Of a stretch of DNA of 64,000 nucleotides, positions 57,490 to 64,000 are shown one piece after another. Source of the DNA: Phocoena phocoena (taxonomy: Eukaryota; Chordata; Mammalia; Artiodactyla; Phocoenidae); contig NC_089238.1 in the NCBI RefSeq assembly GCF_963924675.1, positions 29,548,661 to 29,612,660 on the forward strand. The letters are read 5' to 3'. The notes under the pieces are model-generated. The model saw only the letters and a program-made list of their open reading frames with translations, searched no databases and had not been told where the DNA came from. Every line of letters starts with the position of its first letter. Within the stretch, counting starts at the first letter, position 1. The position numbers were made by a program, and so were the translations under genes.

Positions 57490-58339
57490 CATTCCTTGAA
57501 GTTCATTTTGCCTAATCCCCAGCTACTTTAGCTGGGATACAGACCTTCCTGGTTGTGCCATGATATCATTCTCCACAATTATCCTGCTCAGATACATATA
57601 AAGCCTGACTCTTGAACGTAAAAATCCTTCAATCATGGGAGGCCGCACAGTGGTACCCATTCTCTTCCGAAAGGTCACGCATCTTTTCTCAGTAGATTAA
57701 CTTTTTATCTCTTAATGGTGTTAAGGAAAGGTCAAAGCATCCAACAGATGGAAGGTGGAAAGCTTCTAGTGCAGGAGATCAATGTTTCCAACATCAATCT
57801 AACTCCAGAAAGTTCTTAATGATCATGGGTGCAGTTCATGGGACACTGCAACTAAAATGATACATTAGCATGGTAGCAAAAGAAAAAAAATTGTGTAGAG
57901 CAGGGGGTTATATCTGCTTTGCAAAAGTCCCCTGGCTTTCCTCCTGAAAGCGCTGAGCTCCATGGGCAGTCTGTGCTTGTGGAATTAAAGATTATAAGGT
58001 TTGATGGCTCCTACTTGGAAGAGAGGCATTGCCGTGCTTCTCGTTATCAGTTGAACTGTGCTGTTTGTTGTAACCACCCCGGCGCACACAAGCGGAGGAC
58101 AAATAAGGACAACTAGATTTTCAACCAGTGATTCTTGGGGGTCTTACAGGAAAGGGTGGGTGCTTAGATGCTCGGGAACTGAGGCATTCTGCTTGGGGAA
58201 GGAGGGAGGGTGACAGGCAGCGGTCCTCATCTGAGGTGGCTGATGCCCGGGCAGGGGAGGGTAGGCATGAGGGGGTTTGGCTGCCCAGAGCGGTGAGGGT
58301 GAGAGCCTTGGGGCTGCCGTTTATTTATCGGATTATTTG
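57490..58339. other. Unique sequence
   Basis: Nothing recognised. Confidence 0.4.
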
Positions 58340-58462
58340 CTTAATGCCTGCCTCCTTAACTGGACTATAAGTTCCATGAGGGCAGGAACTTAAATTATCT
58401 AATGTTATAGGGCCAGACATGTGGAAGGAGCTTAATAAATTATTCTTGAATGAATAAATGTG
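58340..58462 (+). mobile_element. LINE L2 3' end
   Basis: GGACTATAAGTTCCATGAGG, GCAGGAACTTAAATTATCTA and TAATAAATTATTCTTGAATG. Confidence 0.75.
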
Positions 58463-59149
58463 TGAACAACTGAGTAAAGATTCCAGTGCCAAAGCTTTAT
58501 TTTCCCAGTCCCCGTTTAGCCTTCATCTAAGGTGGGACATTTAAGTGCACTGATGGGCTTTGGTCATGGTAGGAGGTCTCTCTCAATCCCAATCTCCCCA
58601 TAATTCCATTCGAGTCCTGGGTTTTCATGCCTTGTGACTTCCAGACTAATCTATAAGCTCCCCGTGGGCCCCCTAACACCTCTTGCTTACCAAGCTGGCA
58701 CAACACTGGGACCTGGGGAAGATGTTAGTCAAGAGAGGCCAGGACCAGTGGAAATGTGACCTCCCATCCCTGCTACCGGGTGCCCAGCCCACTGGGTCCA
58801 ATGACACCACGGGGTGGCCAGGGCTGCCAATCCTCTCATGGGGTGGTGAAATGATCTCTCTTCCAGAAACAGGATGGCTGGCTCCTGGGTCCTAAAACAG
58901 ACCCAAGGGGGTCCAAAGCAGAGGCCTGGGATCTGTGCTGAGGGTAAGAATGAGGCTTATTTCCATAACTTCAGAAACAGGAGGCTCAGCAAATGACCGA
59001 AGATGAGACGTTAGGAAACGGATGGATGCACAAGTTTCCACTGGTAGGAAATGTAGGGCGGCCGCCTGGGTGGCTTCCCCGAGAGCTGCGCCCCAGTCAG
59101 CCGAGGGACCCCTCAGAGCAGCAGCGGGAGGGGGCACGCCGGGAGGCAG
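58463..59149. other. Unclassified sequence
   Basis: Nothing recognised. Confidence 0.4.
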
Positions 59150-59290
59150 GACCCCCATGACTACAGACCTCCCTCTCCCAACCACAAGTGTGAGTACCTC
59201 AAAAACTGGGGCTATAACCAACTTTGTGTTCCCAGCCAGCGACTGACACGGAGTTCCTTCTATGTAAATGCCGAATGAATGAATGGACCT
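59150..59290 (+). mobile_element. Possible L2 3' terminal fragment
   Basis: GTGTTCCCAGCCAGCGACTG and a final GAATGAATGAATGG. Confidence 0.4.
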
Positions 59291-59489
59291 CACAGGCCTT
59301 TCCTCCTGCTTCCAGGATCTAAGACAGAAGTACTCACATCAGCACCTGTCTTCCAATGCTGGCTTCCTGGCTTCCAAGAGGTTAACATTTTTCCTAGTGG
59401 GGTTTGGTCAACCACACCTCTTTCCTGCCACCCCTTTGCTCTGCCGTTGAAGAAGGGGTCTGTGAGTTGTCTGCTCAGGAAGCTGAAGC

Positions 59490-59640
59490 CCTCGGCCTGA
59501 TTCTACCCTCACTGACCGTGGGATGTGGGTCAAGTGATTGAGCTTCCCTGAGTCTCAGTTTTCTCATCTGTAAAGTGGGATAATCGTAACACTCACCTTG
59601 TGCTATTGCTGTGAGGATTCAATGAACCATTTTAAGGGAA
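59490..59640 (+). mobile_element. MIR SINE
   Basis: CTCAGTTTTCTCATCTGTAA, AGTGGGATAATCGTAACACT and GTGAGGATTCAATGA. Confidence 0.85.
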
Positions 59641-60299
59641 AGGGTTTTTGTTACCATTTCCACCATCACCACCTGTGGGTATAGATATGGGACAATCAGC
59701 TGAAACTGGCAGGATGCTGAGAGAAGGGCAAGGGTGAGAGATGTGGGGTTTGGGGTTTGGTTTTTGCACCCAGGATGCAAAAGCTCATAAAATCAGTCTA
59801 TTCTGTGCAAATAGAGATGACACATTCCTTCCCGAGGGGTGCTTCTTGGGCTCCTGGGAAGTCAGTGGTGACAAAGTGCAACCAGGGCAGGAGCGGGAGT
59901 CCCCAGGACCACCCCCCGTTGCCAGCGCTCTGCCCTGGTGGGGGGCATGGGCCAGGCTGCAGTTCTGGTCTTGGGAGGACCCAGAGTGAGACCGACTCGT
60001 CTTTTCTAGTACCCACTAGCATATTGACGAACTGTTTATCCTCTCAGAAAGCAAGCCGTCTTCTAGGAGAGCAGCCTAGAGTAACCTGAGCTGACAGCAT
60101 TTCCTCAAGTCCTTTGCTACTTACCTCTTAAAAAAGGAATGTCCTCTCCCAGCTGAGAGGGCATTTGCTTGGCAGACTTCCAGCCCAGGTTGGCTGGTTC
60201 CTCCAAACATCAGTCCTTCACCGGGTCCAGAAAGCAAACTGTCTCAACTCTTGACATTTAACCGAGGAAATCCATCAAGCTGGCTGCGGGTGCTTCAGA
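59641..60299. other. Unique sequence
   Basis: Nothing recognised. Confidence 0.4.
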
Positions 60300-60960
60300 A
60301 ATGACTTCCGGAGAGTTATTCTTTGCAGAATGACTAGGAAATGCTTTTCCGGGAAATCGCGGCGTCTTCCTGGAAGAAGGCCTGGATAGGAAATGCTGGC
60401 CTCTGGGACACAACCTTTTCTCCCCCTGTGATCACAGGGCTTCTTGGCCTAGGAATGGTTCCGTCTTCTGATTCGATTTCTTCTACCCTGCAGGGGACAG
60501 CATTGGGCAAAGAACTGTGGAATTCATGTGATAAAAGAAGAAACATTTGCTTCCAATTAGCCAAATTATTGTTTGCTAATTGAGGTACAAAAGGGGTATT
60601 TTTTTCTCTTTGGGTTGGTGTAAGCATCCCTTCCCTTACATCTCTTTGATTGAGCAAAAACGCGTTTGGAGTGTTTACTTTAATCCATACATCATTTTCC
60701 TGATTAGTAGTTGTTCAGTAATGTCCCTGCGCACTGACGTAAGCTTTAACCAGAGGGTGGTTTGTCATCAAAGCTGCAGAAATTGATATGTTCTATAGTC
60801 ACTGTTGGGTATCTCACGCTGGCTGGATTTTTAAAATATGGATATTAGTTTGGGGGACAAAAATGTATCTACCATTATATTATGATGATATATGCTTTCT
60901 ATTAAAGATGAGTATTGTCTTAGGTCGGATTTCTGGAGCTAGAGATGGAGATTTGCACAC
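60300..60960. promoter_or_regulatory. Candidate conserved noncoding block with inverted CAATTAG sites
   Basis: Transposon-free. CAATTAGC (60554-60561) and GCTAATTG (60575-60582) form a perfect 8-bp inverted repeat around a 13-base spacer that contains ATTGTTT. This is a plausible homeodomain plus SOX/FOX arrangement. Function inferred. Confidence 0.4.
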
Positions 60961-61333
60961 AGGACATGTTCTCAGAAACAATACTGTTAGGGAGTAAGGA
61001 GATCTTGGAGGCGCTGGGCAGTCGGGCAGATCTTGGAGAGCACATCTGATGTCGTGGGGAGCATTGTTGCTGGGATGACCCTTCAGAGATGTCCCAAATG
61101 GAGACAAAGAGGCTCGACTTTTATGCCCCAACAGTGCCCAGTCTTGTATCTGAGCTGCCAGGGAGGGAGGTGTAACCTTGGGTGAACTAGGTCCGTCATC
61201 CCCGAGAGGGAAGCCCCTGTGAGCGGCTAGCAGCCGTCACTCCAGGGCGGGATGGGAATGAAGGGTGGGGAATGAGTGTCTCAGTCCTGAAGGGGCATCC
61301 AGGCAGCACACCCCAGCATCCACTACACCCGTA
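60961..61333. other. Unclassified sequence
   Basis: Nothing recognised. It lies where the internal region of the neighbouring LTR would be but shows no retroviral primer-binding site or gag-like text. Confidence 0.4.
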
Positions 61334-61821
61334 CGTTACCGAGTCCAAGCTCCCTCTGCTCGCCGCGCGACAGGCCAATGAATCGGAGACGAGGTGTTGA
61401 GGCAAGGAAGGCGACTTTATTCGGAAAGCCGGCAGACGGAGAAGATGGCAGACTTGTGTCTCCGGGGAACCATCTTATCGGGGTTTGGATGCCAGTTTCT
61501 TATATAGCACAGAGAGGCGGAGGAGATGGGGAAGTAAAGTAAAAAGGCCATAAGTTTTGCAGATATTCCCTGGAATGGCCAGCCTCGGGGAGGCGATGTG
61601 TTAATTTCTTCTCTCCTGCAGCCAGCCACAGGCTGGCGGGGTCAGATTGTCTCCCTGCGAGCTGAAGGGAGGCACTTTAACATTCAGGCAGAGGGGCAGG
61701 GTTCCCTGAGGCAGGCCGTTATGTACTATTATAATGACAACAAAAGCAACGAAAAGCAAAGGTTAAAGTCAAAGAAACAGATCCAGCATGGAGTCCGATT
61801 TAGCTCTTCCCTGTTAGCACA
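61334..61821 (-). mobile_element. Solo LTR of an endogenous retrovirus (ERV1/gamma-like)
   Basis: Read on the minus strand, this is about 488 bp with LTR architecture: a long U3 (61821 down to about 61510), a TATA-type box at 61499-61506, a polyadenylation hexamer at 61416-61421 and a C/T-rich U5 ending near 61335. The right end fits TG...; the left terminal CA is altered. No gag, pol or env sequence flanks either side, so it is a solo LTR left by recombination. Family name and TSD were not resolved. Confidence 0.7.
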
Positions 61822-62389
61822 TACACATTTTAAATGCAAAATGGAGACTGACACATGTTATTTCTGAAGACGCATCTGAAAAGCCAATGGAGACCCGTCT
61901 CAGCTTTAGCTACTTGGATGCTGTAGTCCTCAAACTCCTAGAAGGGAGCTCTGCAAAGCCTATGGTAGCTTTGTTTATTCTGGGCAGATGCAAAGAAGTT
62001 ACCTCTGAACTTCTGCCAGCGATCAAAGGAACTGATGGTGTAGAACAGTTCCACGGGCCATCTCCTGCCTGCCCATCATCTATCATCACAACCCTCAACC
62101 TCTTTTCTGAGTGATGATTGCACCCTAAGCACATAAAATTAATCACCACTCGAGGCCAGCCAGGTGTCTTGCCTCCAGAAATTGTCTCACTGCAGCGAAA
62201 GAACAGCTCGGATCTGATCATGTCTCATAATTTCCTATAAAGAGCACTGTGGAGTCAGATGGGAGCCCCTGACAGGTTTGCCAAGTTCCAGGAAGCAAAG
62301 AGCCAGCTCTGGCTTCATGGAAAGATCAGGAGGTAGTTGTTTCAGGGAAAAGCCCTGTTTCAGGTAAAGGAGGCACCCCTTGACTCAAA
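61822..62389. other. Unclassified sequence
   Basis: Nothing recognised. Confidence 0.4.
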
Positions 62390-63180
62390 GCAGTGCTAAT
62401 TAAATCATGGGCATCCAACAAAGGAGAACGCTTGTAGGGCAGAATCAGGTGCCCATACAGAACGGCTCTGTTCCTTCTAGAAACTTTATGATGGCTTCGC
62501 AGAAGTCCAGCGCAGGCTGGGGAGAAGCCCTCCAATTCCACACTTAGCCGCAGAGTATTATGTGATCCAAGAAGCTCTGATTTTGAAATTCCATATGACA
62601 AGCCTTGCTTAACTTAACGGTAGCTGATAGCGGCCGTCTCTTGTCCCCTGTATGTATATTTTATTTTAACTATGCGGCCCTCTGGCAACGTCCTGTATGT
62701 TTCAATCAATCAGAAGCCCCATTTGCCAGCTCCGTGCAGAGAGTTCAGTGCTTCTGAGGATGTGGCAGAGAGAAAACAATCCGAGAGACAGATGTGGAAA
62801 ATGATCGCCTTCATCTAATCACGTGGCATTTCCAATATCTAAATCCGGGAAGGTGGAACTTTCTTGCAATACACGAAAAAGCAAGATCCACGAAGACCAG
62901 GCAGGTTTTTAGCCAATGAGCTTGGCCTCCGTTTTAGATTAGCAGCAAATCCTTATAACTTGGCTCTAATTGAGAGCTTAGCTGTTGCTATTAAATTCCT
63001 TTCCAGAAACAATACGGCCTATGCGATTCCCCTTACTGAGAACATTCTCTCGTTCTATTGGAAATTATCCAGATGGAGGAGAATTAAGGCAAACACTTTA
63101 TAAAATAACAGTCCCCCCAAGAAAGATTGGTATGTTTGAATAAGAGAAGCCTCAGATAGAGTCTGTGAGCAAAATAAAGC
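62390..63180. promoter_or_regulatory. Candidate conserved noncoding block
   Basis: Transposon-free, with many balanced AT-rich cores (GTGCTAATTAAATCATGG at 62391, GAATTAAGG at 63079). Open frame 62864-63103 has no recognisable domain. Confidence 0.3.
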
Positions 63181-63559
63181 CGTCCTTAAGTGTCTCCGAG
63201 CTTTGCCCTGCCCAAGTCTGCATTACCATCCCACTGCCCCCTTCTGTCTTGGAGCCCAATAAATATGTTCTTGTGCCTCTCGATGCAGAAGAAAAGGAAA
63301 CTGAGTTTCAATGAAGTGACCTGGGTGCCTCTTCAATCTCTATCATCTTGTCTGCTTAAAGTCCTTCGGAAAAATCCATTCCCACACAGACAGCCGGTGG
63401 GTCCCGGGAGGGCAGGTTTGGCTGCATCTCGACTTTGGTCCTTCTGATGCAGAATTCCCTCGGAGGGGGGGAACTTGTTTGTCCAGCCTCAGAGGCAACA
63501 GACACCCAGCTTCCTGGCTGGTGAGTATGCTAACAAGCAGACAGTACCCAGGATAAGCA
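63181..63559. other. Unclassified sequence
   Basis: Nothing recognised. Confidence 0.4.
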
Positions 63560-64000
63560 GGTGTCCTCTAAATAAGCCGGCGTAGCGAGCAGTGGGATTC
63601 TTACAGCAAAGGCAAAAGAAGCCAACGGAGGGAGAGAGACGTGGTAGCATAACCGGAAGGGGAAAAAGTTCATATTACAGATACTCCTAGTCGAAAAGGT
63701 CCGACGAGTCGCCTTGTCGTCCTGAACCTGTACAGATGGCTCCGGATGACAGCTGCATAATAAATTGTGCCTGGTGAGGTCACCAGCCCAGATTTATTTG
63801 ATTGTATATAAATGTGTGACAGTCGCTCTCTGCTACTGGCCTCGCTAAGGGCAGTGATGAGATATATTTAGCAGGAAAAAATCCCGAAATGAAATGAAAT
63901 CCATCCTAAATTCACAAATCGACATCCAGGGCGAAGAATCAATATTAGTTTTCTCAGCATGCCACGATACAGTTTGTCATTCGACGACGATCTCGGGGCT
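63560..64000. promoter_or_regulatory. Candidate conserved noncoding block at the window edge
   Basis: Transposon-free and relatively CpG-retaining (several CGA/TCG at 63693-63722 and 63982-63996). Contains CAGATGG and CAGCTG E-boxes (63733, 63750). CTGGTGA-GG-TCACCAG (63771-63786) is an inverted repeat around an AGGTCA half-site. Cut by the window end. Confidence 0.4.

Noticed and set aside
60961..61333. Internal retroviral region next to the LTR
   Set aside because: No primer-binding site, gag or pol text is visible; the LTR is solo.

Overview
The window looks like nuclear DNA from a cetacean. The main evidence is nine tRNA-derived SINEs of the CHR type (named for cetaceans, hippopotamuses and ruminants). 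Several are little diverged, with intact Pol III A/B boxes and clean target-site duplications (TSDs). With them occur the 3' ends of cetartiodactyl L1 elements. I saw no ruminant BovB/Bov-A elements and no pig PRE-1. A hippopotamus cannot be excluded from this window alone.

I found no protein-coding gene, no rRNA or tRNA gene and no CRISPR array. Every open frame is short. None shows a recognisable domain, a coherent exon chain or a coding signature. Most of the longer ones are SINE consensus, (CA)n runs, a (CAY)n tract or a stop-free minisatellite read in several frames. The window is best read as intergenic or intronic DNA.

Layout: 0-5 kb is packed with old repeats (L1 3' end, CAY tract, MaLR LTRs, L2, MIR, an L1M split by an LTR). 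5-14 kb has few repeats, two conserved-element-like blocks (about 6.1-7.1 and 11.5-12.9 kb) and a striking hairpin near 9.7 kb. 14-27 kb is repeat-rich: SINEs, an L2, a long L1M, a tandem SINE pair, a 20-unit minisatellite at 24.1-24.4 kb, and old hAT and L1 copies. 27-38 kb has few transposons, several (CA)n runs and motif-rich unique DNA typical of developmental regulatory deserts. 38-46 kb and 48-57 kb are again repeat-dense. They include an L1 that received both a SINE and a small polyadenylated transcript insertion. 57-64 kb is mostly unique, with one solo ERV LTR at about 61.3-61.8 kb and conserved-element-like blocks at 60.3-61 and 62.4-64 kb.

Nothing here forms a gene system. The most informative features are structural: the two-unit minisatellite with its E-box array, the hairpin at 9.7 kb, the transcript-derived insertion at 54.7 kb, the SINE-like patch inside an LTR at 46.5 kb, nested MIRs at 45.6-46.1 kb, the solo LTR, and small palindromic sites in the unique blocks. 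Repeat family names come from recognising consensus sequences by eye. Boundaries are approximate (about 10-30 bases) except where TSDs are given. Which blocks are really conserved can only be settled by alignment.
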